Shown: positions 7,900-14,810, numbered from the stretch's first letter. The stretch: DNA of 15,532 bases from an uncultured Alphaproteobacteria bacterium (GCA_937935995.1 CALGXF010000015.1:1-15532), one strand, 5' to 3'. The notes: generated by a model from the sequence alone, not told the origin. A program made the numbers and translations.

Positions 7900-9000
7900 A
7901 TGGAACAAGGACTTCACCCATTGGTTGCAATCGGATTAAAAAGCGATACAGCGATTACCGGTGTTGATGCGGCTTTGGTCAAAACAGACGGGGTAGACAT
8001 TTTTGAAAATGATATATCGATTTCGCGTCCTTATCCGGAAGAATTGCGCACAGATATTAAATCTGTTTTGGGAGAAAAAGGCCAGTTGGATGTCAGCCAT
8101 TTAAAAGAAGTTGAACGTCAAGTCACACAACATCATATCGACACGGTTCAAGCTTTGTTGGATATGGCAGACAAAAATCCGCTGAACATTGATGTGATTG
8201 CTTTTCCGGGACATACCGTTTTGAATCGCCCCAGTCAAAAACTGTCCGTTCAAATCGGTAATGCTGATACAATGTTGCAAACTTTCGGCCGTCCGGTTGT
8301 CAACCGTTTTTACCAGGCAGACTTGGCGTCCGGCGGACAAGGCGCGCCGATATTTCCGTCTTTTTTCGACGCCATGACACGTGATATGGAAAAACCGTTG
8401 GCGGTTTTATCTATCGGCGGCTTGACATCCTTATCGTACATCGGCGTCAATGGCGAATTAGCTGCTTTTGAAGTCGGCCCGGGCAATATTTTGATTGACC
8501 AATGGATGCAAACCCGCATGGGCGCCGAAATGGATTTTGATGGGCTTTGGGCGGCTAAAGGGATGGTAGATCAACGGCTTTTGCGTAAATTAAGAGCGCA
8601 TCCGTATTTTGCCAAAAAACCACCCAAATCGGCGGACAGAGATGAATTTGATTCTTTGATGCAAGATGTTGACGGTTCAAGTGTCGCAGACGGAGCTGCA
8701 ACCTTAACCGCATTAACCGTTCAATCCATTGCGGATGCCGTTTCTTATTTGCCGGAAAATCCGAAAACTTGGATTGTTATCGGCGGCGGCGCATTCAACC
8801 CGTCCATTATCAAAGGGTTAAAACAATCGTTAAAAGGGGACGTTTTAACCGGCGAAGAACTGCATTGGAATACGTCTAATATCGAGGCACAGGGATTTGC
8901 TTTTTTGGCTGTCAGAACATTGTTCAATCTGCCGATTTCGTTCCCGTCAACGACCGGCGTACCGGCTCCCATGCCCGGCGGACGGATTCATCAAAAATGA
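7900..9000 (+). CDS. Divergent anhydro-N-acetylmuramic acid kinase (AnmK) family protein
   Basis: A 366-residue protein of the AnmK sugar-kinase family, near the usual length. AnmK opens and phosphorylates 1,6-anhydro-MurNAc in peptidoglycan recycling. Clear family blocks are GVDAALV (21-27), PGHTVLNRP (103-111), ADLASGGQGAPIFP, SIGGL, GPGNILID (193-200), IGGGAFNPSIIKGL and a C-terminal TGVPAP. Several conserved positions differ. The usual GxMSGTSxDG phosphate loop reads GLKSDTAITG (12-21). HGQT reads PGHT. The catalytic Asp of FDTGPGN appears to be Glu191 (FEVGPGN). Activity is therefore uncertain, and I withhold the gene symbol. The start at 7900 has AAAAGGAG seven bases upstream. The gene is divergent from mtaB, and no terminator follows. 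Confidence 0.88.
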   Translation: MEQGLHPLVAIGLKSDTAITGVDAALVKTDGVDIFENDISISRPYPEELRTDIKSVLGEKGQLDVSHLKEVERQVTQHHIDTVQALLDMADKNPLNIDVIAFPGHTVLNRPSQKLSVQIGNADTMLQTFGRPVVNRFYQADLASGGQGAPIFPSFFDAMTRDMEKPLAVLSIGGLTSLSYIGVNGELAAFEVGPGNILIDQWMQTRMGAEMDFDGLWAAKGMVDQRLLRKLRAHPYFAKKPPKSADRDEFDSLMQDVDGSSVADGAATLTALTVQSIADAVSYLPENPKTWIVIGGGAFNPSIIKGLKQSLKGDVLTGEELHWNTSNIEAQGFAFLAVRTLFNLPISFPSTTGVPAPMPGGRIHQK

Positions 9001-9052
9001 CAGGTCTTTGCTTTTAAAAAGAGTACCTTTGATTTCCGTAATCATTTAAAAC

Positions 9053-9081
9053 TTGCAATGTAATGTTAATTTTCGTATAAT
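9053..9081 (+). promoter_or_regulatory. Near-consensus sigma-70 promoter
   Basis: TTGCAA (9053-9058) and TATAAT (9076-9081) are separated by exactly 17 bases. This is the best promoter in the window. The start point would be near 9088, 71 bases before the ATG of the gene at 9159. Confidence 0.75.
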
Positions 9082-9087
9082 TATTGT

Positions 9088-9168
9088 ATGAAAATTAAAA
9101 TGAAACGACATATTTTTTATCCTTTATCTTTTTTTCTCTCTTGTAAAGGAGGATATTTATGGTGGTAA
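9088..9168 (+). CDS. Possible 26-codon leaderless leader peptide
   Basis: An ATG sits at the predicted transcription start (9088), seven bases after the TATAAT. It opens a frame of 26 residues with a basic N-terminus (MKIKMKRH), an aromatic/hydrophobic core (IFYPLSFFLSC) and a Trp-Trp end. Its stop lies ten bases inside the gene at 9159, and it runs through that gene's AAAGGAGG ribosome site. It could be a leaderless coupled leader peptide or chance. There is no ribosome site of its own. Confidence 0.25.
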   Translation: MKIKMKRHIFYPLSFFLSCKGGYLWW

Positions 9169-9479
9169 AATCCGAACAGCCGCATGCGTTAAATAATAAA
9201 ACACAGAAAAATCCAGTTCCGGAACTTGCTATAAAATTTCAAATTCTTACTCAAGTCATTGACTACCAAAAACGATATCACATTCCGGACAGCTATTTAT
9301 CTCAATTCGCAAACATTCCCATTCAAACCATTCACAGCTATTTGGATATGGGGCAAGAGCTGACGGATCTTGTTCCTAAAGACCTTTTAGTTTACTTCAA
9401 ATTATTGCTGGCCGTGACGATGTATCCCGGCAATTCCGCTTATTCCCTTAAACATTTGCAAGCGTCATCAGACGCGTAA
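9159..9479 (+). CDS. Small protein of unknown function, possible HTH
   Basis: I do not recognise this 106-residue protein. It has a polar N-terminus (about 1-22) and is then mostly helical, with no signal peptide or membrane helix. Residues about 45-63 (SYLSQFANIPIQTIHSYLD) have the spacing of a helix-turn-helix, hydrophobic-x3-A-x-hydrophobic-P-x-x-T-I, like small regulators, but this is a weak resemblance. Expression should be strong: it has a near-consensus promoter and a full AAAGGAGG ribosome site six bases before the ATG. Its last 32 bases overlap, tail to tail, the end of the membrane protein gene of the leftward secretion operon, so the two transcripts could interfere. Confidence 0.7.
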   Translation: MVVKSEQPHALNNKTQKNPVPELAIKFQILTQVIDYQKRYHIPDSYLSQFANIPIQTIHSYLDMGQELTDLVPKDLLVYFKLLLAVTMYPGNSAYSLKHLQASSDA

Positions 9480-9840
9480 TCAGTTCCTGATGTGCGGCGG
9501 GTGGCAACGTTAAAATCATTAAAAATGACACGAAACTATGCCCTGCGGAAAATAAAGTCAATGTTCTGGCTATCCAAGAAAACATCTTTTTCCCGGTTGA
9601 TTTTTCATAACGAACGGACGAACGATAGACGCCGACCGCTTGCCACAATGAAACACCGAACATAATCAGATAATAATTCATTAAAGACCGTTCCAAACCG
9701 GTTATATGACCCGAACGAATCAAAAAAAGCAAAAAAGAAGCAAAGGCAAAACTCAATATAAAATTCAGCGCCACATAATTCACCCAAAAGCTAAATCGCA
9801 GAGAATACAACCCTTGCCAATGTTTCGTAATGATATTCAT
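9448..9840 (-). CDS. Small three-helix membrane protein, last gene of the T4CP operon
   Basis: A 130-residue protein with three predicted transmembrane helices (about 18-41, 53-72 and 88-113), a short basic loop (RYEKSTGKK) and no known motif. The start codon overlaps the stop of the SUKH gene in an ATGA, so translation is coupled. Its place after a coupling ATPase, an HNH-like protein and a SUKH protein suggests a role in the same machine, for example as a membrane anchor or second immunity factor. This is inferred from position only. I see no intrinsic terminator after it, and its 3' end overlaps a convergent gene. Confidence 0.8.
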   Translation of the reverse strand: MNIITKHWQGLYSLRFSFWVNYVALNFILSFAFASFLLFLIRSGHITGLERSLMNYYLIMFGVSLWQAVGVYRSSVRYEKSTGKKMFSWIARTLTLFSAGHSFVSFLMILTLPPAAHQELITRLMTLANV

Positions 9841-10307
9841 TTGGAAGGAACCTCTTGAATATTTTCTTTGACCAAATCTTCGGAAAACAAATAAACCACA
9901 TCAAAAAAACGCGGCAGATTCAATTCGGCCTGCAAGTCCATCTTATCAACCAGCTGATACGTTTTTTCTTTCGGTTCATACACAATCAAGTCTTCATCAA
10001 CTTCGCCCAGCACCAAAAAATTCTGCCGGCGTCGACGGGATAAGTAATCCATATTTACGTCCAATAAGCTCGGAAACGTATATCCCAAATTATCCCTTTT
10101 ATGCGAATGAACCCCATAAAACTGCATCCCGTTCCACAACATGCCGTCCGTTAAATTTAAAAACTGAACATAATCCATCGGCAAAGTCGGTAACTTGTGA
10201 CGCCCGAGCGTTAACCGCAATAATCGAATATCGTCTTCTTTGGCCGGCTGAAACATCACGGCGCCCACACGATAAATTTTACTTAAAAGGCGTTTCAACA
10301 ACATCAT
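9837..10307 (-). CDS. SUKH (SMI1/KNR4, YrhA-like) protein, likely immunity
   Basis: A 156-residue protein with the SUKH-fold signature. LPMDYVQFLNLTDG (42-55) followed by WNGMQFYG (58-65) corresponds to the family's LPxxYxxFL...DG..WNG..FYG block. The later strands FLVLGEVDEDLIVYEPKEK and YQLVDK also fit YrhA-type members. SUKH proteins are known mainly as immunity proteins that bind and block secreted nuclease toxins, often HNH types. Here the gene sits three bases after the stop of an HNH-like gene, the usual toxin-then-immunity order, and overlaps the next gene by four bases. Two consecutive ATG codons (10307 and 10304) are possible starts. The fold assignment is good; the immunity role rests on the neighbour. 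Confidence 0.75.
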   Translation of the reverse strand: MMLLKRLLSKIYRVGAVMFQPAKEDDIRLLRLTLGRHKLPTLPMDYVQFLNLTDGMLWNGMQFYGVHSHKRDNLGYTFPSLLDVNMDYLSRRRRQNFLVLGEVDEDLIVYEPKEKTYQLVDKMDLQAELNLPRFFDVVYLFSEDLVKENIQEVPSK

Positions 10308-10310
10308 TTT

Positions 10311-10922
10311 TTACCGTCCCGGCATACTTTTTTGCGCCAACGTTTTAAACGCATTTTCCGAAAAACCGGCATAAACGCTTCGGTCATGTTTTCCTTTACC
10401 GCCGGAACCCGTATACATTGTCAACGGAATATACACTTTACCGGTCGGCACCGGAATATACAATTTTAACGGCCGCGTATTCACATCCATCCCTTCCATC
10501 TGCATATCCATAAACCGATGGATATCTTCATGGAAAGGCCGGTCTTGAATTAAAACCATGTTGGAAAAATCAGCCTGCCCCGTATAATCAAACGGAATTT
10601 TTAAATGAACATTAAAATTTTCGGGCATAATTCCTTTTTTAAAATAAAAAATACTGTCTTCATCAATGCCTGCCGCCCGCAAGTCATTGATATAGTTATA
10701 AGACAAATATCTTAAAAAATCCCGTTTTACCCGCTTGTACTGTTTACGGCGATTGACTTTTTCCAACAACGTCAAAGGATAAGCCGTTGCTTCAACCAAG
10801 TCCATTCCCGGAAAATTCATTTGTTGAAATTTCATTTCCCAATACGCCAAATCGTGCAACATTTGGTCTGTTACACGAACAGAAGACCGTTTCGGCGTCA
10901 TCGGAAAAAGCGTTTCAACCAT
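10311..10922 (-). CDS. HNH-nuclease-like protein, putative T4SS effector or adaptor
   Basis: A 203-residue protein whose second half matches the HNH domain of polymorphic toxins. AGIDEDSIFYFKKGIMPENF leads into NVHLKIPFD (104-112), then DFSNMVLI (118-125) and HEDIH (131-135). In colicin-type HNH nucleases this reads F-x-L-H-H-x-x-P ... N ... H-x-x-I-H. His106, Asn121, His131 and His135 therefore align with the metal-site and structural residues, but the second His, the general base, is Leu107. The following PVPTGKVYIP also fits what I recall of the family's tail. The N-terminal 85 residues are helical and basic (RRKQYKRVKRDF) with no signal peptide. The ATG directly abuts the TAA of the coupling ATPase gene. 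It could be a secreted nuclease, an inactivated derivative, or an adaptor of the ATPase. Confidence 0.68.
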   Translation of the reverse strand: MVETLFPMTPKRSSVRVTDQMLHDLAYWEMKFQQMNFPGMDLVEATAYPLTLLEKVNRRKQYKRVKRDFLRYLSYNYINDLRAAGIDEDSIFYFKKGIMPENFNVHLKIPFDYTGQADFSNMVLIQDRPFHEDIHRFMDMQMEGMDVNTRPLKLYIPVPTGKVYIPLTMYTGSGGKGKHDRSVYAGFSENAFKTLAQKSMPGR

Positions 10923-13088
10923 TTAGTTCTCCAATTCGACCAGCTCTTCATTCAAAGAATTGGCTAACATATCCAAATCCGTATTTTCCCGTTGAGCCAC
11001 AATCCAATACGGCACAAACGGAGACGCCGGCAATGAACATTTCTTTTTCATTGCTTTATCCAAATACCATCTGGGAGAATCTGCCAAAATCGGCCGGTTC
11101 AAGAATCCTTGCATAATGACGTATTGTTTCATGGCATCCAAGCTCATCATTTCGGAAGCCCCGACTACAGACTGGCTTTGCAAAGACGTTGATACGTTCT
11201 GGCTCATTTTCGGATTGATACCGAATACACCTTCTTGCGCAGACACACTTACATTTTTTATCGTTTTCGTCCCAATCATCTTTTCAAAACGCTGGGCAGT
11301 TTGTTCATTGTTTTGTGCTAAAATGACTTTAGCCGCCGTCGTCGTAATAATTGTTTCCAAATCGTCCTTTCCGTATTGACCGGAAATCTGACCCAAATCC
11401 TGCCCGATTAACAAATAAGACACCTTTTGTCCCCGTCCGACAGCCGGCCCATCTTTCACAGCCGACAATTTCGGCATTTGCGGGAATTCGTCCAGCACAA
11501 ACATCACCGGGAAAGGCCCGGATTTCACACCATCCGATCCGACGAAATTAGGCGGATTAGCAATCAGGAACGACGACATCAATTCAATAAAAATACCTGT
11601 AATCACGGACAGCGCCCGCGCATCCACTTGGTTCACGGACAAATACACGGAAATCGGTTTCATTTCGCCGGTAACGGGATCGCGCATACCGCGTAAATCC
11701 CTAAACGTAAAATCGGAAAACCGAGTCCGCGCCCGAACGGCCGAGTTCTTAAACACACCGATTCCGGTCAAAGCCGTTGATAAAATAGATCCCCGTTCTT
11801 TATCCGGCGTACTGGCCAATTGGTTCATTTCCAACATCGCCCGTTGAGAATAATGGAACCGAGAACATTCCTGCACCGCAAAATCCAACACATCGCGCAT
11901 CGGGTCTGCCAACGCAGCCATTTGATCGCCTTCATTTGCCCGGCGTTTAATGTCCGCCGCGATTTTCATTTGCGTATCGTTTAACCAATCCAAAATCATG
12001 GCAATACACGGTTCACATCCATGCCAATAATCCGGCAATCCTTCCCATGTACCGATGGGCGCATAGTTATCATATGTCAATGTGCCATCCTGTATAGCCT
12101 GCATCGCCGACCGCGCGCTTAAATCCGGCATCTCGGCATAATACGTCATCAGAACTTTCGCATCTTCTTCATCAAAAGACCCGTCCATCAATCGCGCCGT
12201 AAAATAATCATTCGCCCGCGCCCGTTCACATTTGGAAGAAATAAAGTGCAAGAACCCGGACATCGCATTACGCCCCGTTTTAGACCAGTGCGGGTCTGCC
12301 CCGCCTTTCGGTTCTTCCACAATCACAGCCACCATGGAGTCAATATACATATCCCGTGCCGGCCCCGGCGGCGGCAAACAACTTGCCGATAACGGGTTCC
12401 ATGACGGATAATAAATACCTTTGACCGGGTCATCTTCTTCACCCCAGTTAATCACGAAAACAGGGCCTTGTGTCGCACGATATCCGGATGTTTTAAAGCA
12501 CAATTCCGGTTTCGGGTCGTTCACAATGATACTCATCCCCGGAGATTCCAAAATAGTCGGAATCACGACACCAACTGTTTTACCGGTTCCGGGAGGCGCT
12601 ACCACCAATGCGGACAAGGTTTCCGGCATTTTCAACAACTTTCCTTTGAACCGCCCCAAAACCATTACAAATCCGTCAAACAGCTTCATCTTTTTGACAT
12701 CTGCATACGTTGCCAATCGCCCGCCACCGAATGTTTTTAACATGAAATCATGCGGATTTAATACCCACGCAATACAGAAAATCAATCCCCACGTTAAGAA
12801 CGGCAACAAAGCAATCAAACCGCCCATTAAGCCCGAACCACGCAACATCAACCGGAACCATTTCGTGTATTGGTACCACATGAGAGCCGGTTTCTTCACA
12901 GCCGAAACCAAATAACTCCACACTTCGGAAATCGATTGACGACTCAGCCCGTTTTCCCAAATATGCCAAAACGGAACGATCAGATATAACATCACCAATC
13001 CGACAATCGCACCAATAAAGAACCACACAATTAAATGAGAGATTGCCTTATCTCTGTCTGCATATTCACCCGGACGTTGTAAAACCAT
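10923..13088 (-). CDS. VirD4/TraG-type type IV coupling ATPase
   Basis: A 721-residue T4CP, the inner-membrane hexameric ATPase that feeds proteins or DNA into a type IV secretion channel. Two membrane helices (about 18-42 and 85-110) precede the motor. Walker A is APPGTGKT (164-171), followed by VGVVIPTIL. SIIVNDPKPELCFKTSGYR is the family's substrate-of-Walker-A strand. An all-alpha insertion lies between about 245 and 440. Walker B is VMFVLDEF (528-535), with FPQMPKL after it. The sensor region is GRGQKVSYLLIGQDLGQI (551-568). The C-terminus ends in an acidic tail (NEELVELEN), often a partner or substrate site. The start has GGGGAAGGAA before it, overlapping the stop of the upstream membrane protein. 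No other T4SS channel gene is visible in this window. The membrane-protein-then-ATPase order recalls DotM-DotL, but I see no DotL-specific motif. Confidence 0.93.
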   Translation of the reverse strand: MVLQRPGEYADRDKAISHLIVWFFIGAIVGLVMLYLIVPFWHIWENGLSRQSISEVWSYLVSAVKKPALMWYQYTKWFRLMLRGSGLMGGLIALLPFLTWGLIFCIAWVLNPHDFMLKTFGGGRLATYADVKKMKLFDGFVMVLGRFKGKLLKMPETLSALVVAPPGTGKTVGVVIPTILESPGMSIIVNDPKPELCFKTSGYRATQGPVFVINWGEEDDPVKGIYYPSWNPLSASCLPPPGPARDMYIDSMVAVIVEEPKGGADPHWSKTGRNAMSGFLHFISSKCERARANDYFTARLMDGSFDEEDAKVLMTYYAEMPDLSARSAMQAIQDGTLTYDNYAPIGTWEGLPDYWHGCEPCIAMILDWLNDTQMKIAADIKRRANEGDQMAALADPMRDVLDFAVQECSRFHYSQRAMLEMNQLASTPDKERGSILSTALTGIGVFKNSAVRARTRFSDFTFRDLRGMRDPVTGEMKPISVYLSVNQVDARALSVITGIFIELMSSFLIANPPNFVGSDGVKSGPFPVMFVLDEFPQMPKLSAVKDGPAVGRGQKVSYLLIGQDLGQISGQYGKDDLETIITTTAAKVILAQNNEQTAQRFEKMIGTKTIKNVSVSAQEGVFGINPKMSQNVSTSLQSQSVVGASEMMSLDAMKQYVIMQGFLNRPILADSPRWYLDKAMKKKCSLPASPFVPYWIVAQRENTDLDMLANSLNEELVELEN

Positions 13089-13097
13089 TTCCTTCCC

Positions 13098-14201
13098 CTA
13101 TTTCGTGCCCAAAGCTTGACGAATATTATCAACCGACGCTTCTTCCGGCGCTTCATTCCCCGCCGGGAAAGCCGCTTCAAACAACGGCAGTTCATCCGGC
13201 TGACCCAAATTTGTCCGGCAAACCGTCACCTTTAATTCAGACCACGTTGCCATCATGTCTTCCGCATTAATGATTGTTCCTTTATCTTTAACCAAAATGC
13301 TTTGACCCGTCATTTGAATACCGGCCGTTTTTAACAAACTCAAAACATGTTCTTGCTTTTGCATCAACAACGTCACCGGTGAAATGCGATGAGAACTTTC
13401 CGAATACCACAACGGGTCTTCATCGTTAAACCGTTCTTCATCCGCCAACCATTCGCCTTCTTCCGAATCCTTTTGAACAAAGTAAATTTTATCTTTCGCA
13501 ATCGCCATCCAATCGATTTGCATCTCGCCGACAATCACGTCCGTTAAAACACGGCATCCGGCATCTTGCATAATTTGAGGCAAATCTTCCACAACCGGTT
13601 CTTTCTTTTCTTCCGCCAGATTCAATGGCATCAATCCTTCATCCGACCCGGCATCACCGAACGGTGCGTCCATGTTAAACCCTAAATCATCCGCCAATTC
13701 ACGATGCGAAAAATGCGTGTTTTCTTTTGCAGGCAGACTTTGTCCGCTCACTGCCGTATCCATTAACAGGTTATCCGGCATTTTCTGTGCAGGCATCGTA
13801 AACGTATTCGACAACGGTTTCGGGCGCACTTCTTTGTAAGAACGTTTTTTACGAACACGCACTTTGCGGCCGGCACTTTGCACAGCCTTTGTTTTGCGGC
13901 CGTAAATCTGGTTCCAAAACACCCGTTCATACATCCGCCCGTACGGAATAGTCATCAGGACGCAGTATCCGATAATCCAAAGCGGCACAGCCAAAAACAA
14001 CGTTAAAATAAATGTCCAATAGTAAGTTCCTTGAATAATCCAGCCGTCATACCACCATTGTTGAATGATATAACGCCAATGCCATCCGTAAAACATATCA
14101 AAGCCCCAATTTGTCTTTAAAAACCAATTGAGGCAATAAAAATAAACCAATGTCCAAATAACAAAAATAAATGTATTTCGTTCAAGTAATTTTAATGTCA
14201 T
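13098..14201 (-). CDS. Membrane protein paired with the T4CP, possible degenerate NERD-like domain
   Basis: A 367-residue protein. Two membrane helices lie at about 9-27 and 58-86, joined by a Trp/Tyr-rich loop. A strongly basic stretch follows (about 100-128, GRKVRVRKKRSYKEVRPK), then a low-complexity acidic linker. A globular domain occupies about 212-330. Its pattern resembles NERD, a PD-(D/E)xK-like nuclease-related fold: VIVGEMQIDWMAIAKDKIYFV, EEGEW, and an ISPVTLLMQKQEHVLSLL helix where NERD proteins have NPxxQxxxHxxxL. The Asp is kept (Asp230). The ExK pair appears to read Gln243 and Asp245, so it would be inactive. It is the first gene of the operon, nine bases before the ATPase gene, and is probably its membrane partner. 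The topology is certain; the NERD link is a tentative visual match. Confidence 0.72.
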   Translation of the reverse strand: MTLKLLERNTFIFVIWTLVYFYCLNWFLKTNWGFDMFYGWHWRYIIQQWWYDGWIIQGTYYWTFILTLFLAVPLWIIGYCVLMTIPYGRMYERVFWNQIYGRKTKAVQSAGRKVRVRKKRSYKEVRPKPLSNTFTMPAQKMPDNLLMDTAVSGQSLPAKENTHFSHRELADDLGFNMDAPFGDAGSDEGLMPLNLAEEKKEPVVEDLPQIMQDAGCRVLTDVIVGEMQIDWMAIAKDKIYFVQKDSEEGEWLADEERFNDEDPLWYSESSHRISPVTLLMQKQEHVLSLLKTAGIQMTGQSILVKDKGTIINAEDMMATWSELKVTVCRTNLGQPDELPLFEAAFPAGNEAPEEASVDNIRQALGTK

Positions 14202-14227
14202 GGTGGTGCCTTTTCTTTTTTTGATAT

Positions 14228-14233
14228 ATCATA
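14228..14233 (-). promoter_or_regulatory. Probable -10 element of the T4CP operon
   Basis: On the minus strand TATGAT lies about 27 bases before the ATG at 14201. No good -35 stands at the right distance, so the promoter is weak or needs an activator. The 14202-14334 gap is AT-rich and otherwise holds only a perfect 10-bp palindrome AAACCGGTTT (14314-14323), a possible protein-binding site. Confidence 0.4.
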
Positions 14234-14334
14234 CAGAAAAAATCAGACACTTTCCAGCATAAAATACGCATTTCGTTATTTTTTTAGTAATTTTCAATAT
14301 ATTTTTGTCAAAGAAACCGGTTTTAAAAGAAAAA

Positions 14335-14361
14335 GAAAGAGGAGTTTGAAGCTCCTCTTTC
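14335..14361 (-). terminator. Intrinsic terminator of the RHH gene
   Basis: A perfect 10-bp stem (GAAAGAGGAG with CTCCTCTTTC) encloses a seven-base loop. On the minus strand a T-rich tail (TTTTTCTTTTAAAA) follows. It lies nine bases past the stop at 14371 and separates the RHH gene from the T4CP operon downstream. Confidence 0.85.
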
Positions 14362-14370
14362 ATTCAAAAC

Positions 14371-14667
14371 CTATTGAGTCCGAACCACGTTTAAAACCTG
14401 TTCGACGCGAAAGCTGGGCGCCGCATCTACAGCGGGTTTCATGTTCACTTCATATTTGGCCAAAGACCGACGATAGTATGTCAAAACAAACAACCGTGTC
14501 GCTGATGATAACCCGGAATTGCCTTTTGACGAATCAATCAAAGAACACAATTTATACAATGAAATATTTTCCCGTTTACAAATATCCGACAGAGCTAACC
14601 ATGTCTCTTTATCCAATCGCATGCTGGTTCTGCGGCCGTTCACAACAACATTCTTACACAATAACAT
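14371..14667 (-). CDS. Ribbon-helix-helix (RHH_4-type) DNA-binding protein
   Basis: A 98-residue protein with the alphaproteobacterial RHH_4 pattern. A beta strand NGRRTSMRLDKETW (10-23) would lie in the DNA major groove. A helix LALSDICKRENISLYKLCSLID and the closing GLSSATRLFVLTYYR (52-66) complete the fold. The last 30 residues are variable. Such proteins act as dimers on short inverted or direct repeats, and many repress their own gene. It lies directly upstream of the T4CP operon on the same strand but ends in its own terminator. It could regulate itself, the T4CP operon or the divergent J-domain gene, which is inferred from position. The ribosome site is AAGGGG in the 13-base leader. 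Confidence 0.88.
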   Translation of the reverse strand: MLLCKNVVVNGRRTSMRLDKETWLALSDICKRENISLYKLCSLIDSSKGNSGLSSATRLFVLTYYRRSLAKYEVNMKPAVDAAPSFRVEQVLNVVRTQ

Positions 14668-14687
14668 TGTCTTTTCCCCTTTTATCC

Positions 14688-14693
14688 ATTATA
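14688..14693 (-). promoter_or_regulatory. -10 element of the RHH gene
   Basis: A perfect TATAAT on the minus strand lies 20 bases before the ATG at 14667, which gives a leader of about 13 bases. No clear -35 is found at 16-18 bases. The repeats at 14710-14747 lie just upstream. Confidence 0.5.
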
Positions 14694-14709
14694 GTTAAAA
14701 CATATCGAC

Positions 14710-14747
14710 TCTTATAAGACGAATCGAACAACACACGTATTATAAGA
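14710..14747. repeat. Paired TTATAAGA repeats, candidate RHH operator
   Basis: TTATAAGA occurs at 14712-14719 and again at 14740-14747, 28 bases apart. The first copy is part of a perfect 10-bp palindrome, TCTTATAAGA (14710-14719). They lie in the divergent gap between the RHH gene and the J-domain gene, beside the -10 of the former and upstream of the promoter of the latter. Repeats of this size fit RHH dimers, but the region is AT-rich and chance is possible. Confidence 0.35.
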
Positions 14748-14755
14748 ATAATATT

Positions 14756-14784
14756 TTGCTCAATCAACCATTAAATTGTATTTT
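14756..14784 (+). promoter_or_regulatory. Candidate promoter of the J-domain gene
   Basis: TTGCTC (14756-14761) and TATTTT (14779-14784) are 17 bases apart. Both are partial consensus matches. Transcription would start near 14791, 20 bases before the ATG. The ribosome site of the gene is weak. Confidence 0.35.
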
Positions 14785-14810
14785 TTACAAAAAAGTTGAA
14801 TTTTATTTAA

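Noticed and set aside
9001..9035. Possible terminator after the AnmK-like gene
   Set aside because: Only a weak, interrupted pairing (AGGT with ACCT around CTTTT/AAAAAG) and no proper T tract.
12421..12915. 164-codon plus-strand open frame opposite the coupling ATPase
   Set aside because: It lies over the Walker A region of a certain gene and its translation looks like a shadow.
9448..14201. Mobile plasmid or integrative element boundary
   Set aside because: No integrase, relaxase, tRNA or direct repeats flank the operon, and base composition looks like its neighbours, so transfer cannot be claimed from this window.
14346..14717. 123-codon plus-strand open frame opposite the RHH gene
   Set aside because: It starts inside the terminator hairpin and crosses a well-recognised gene.
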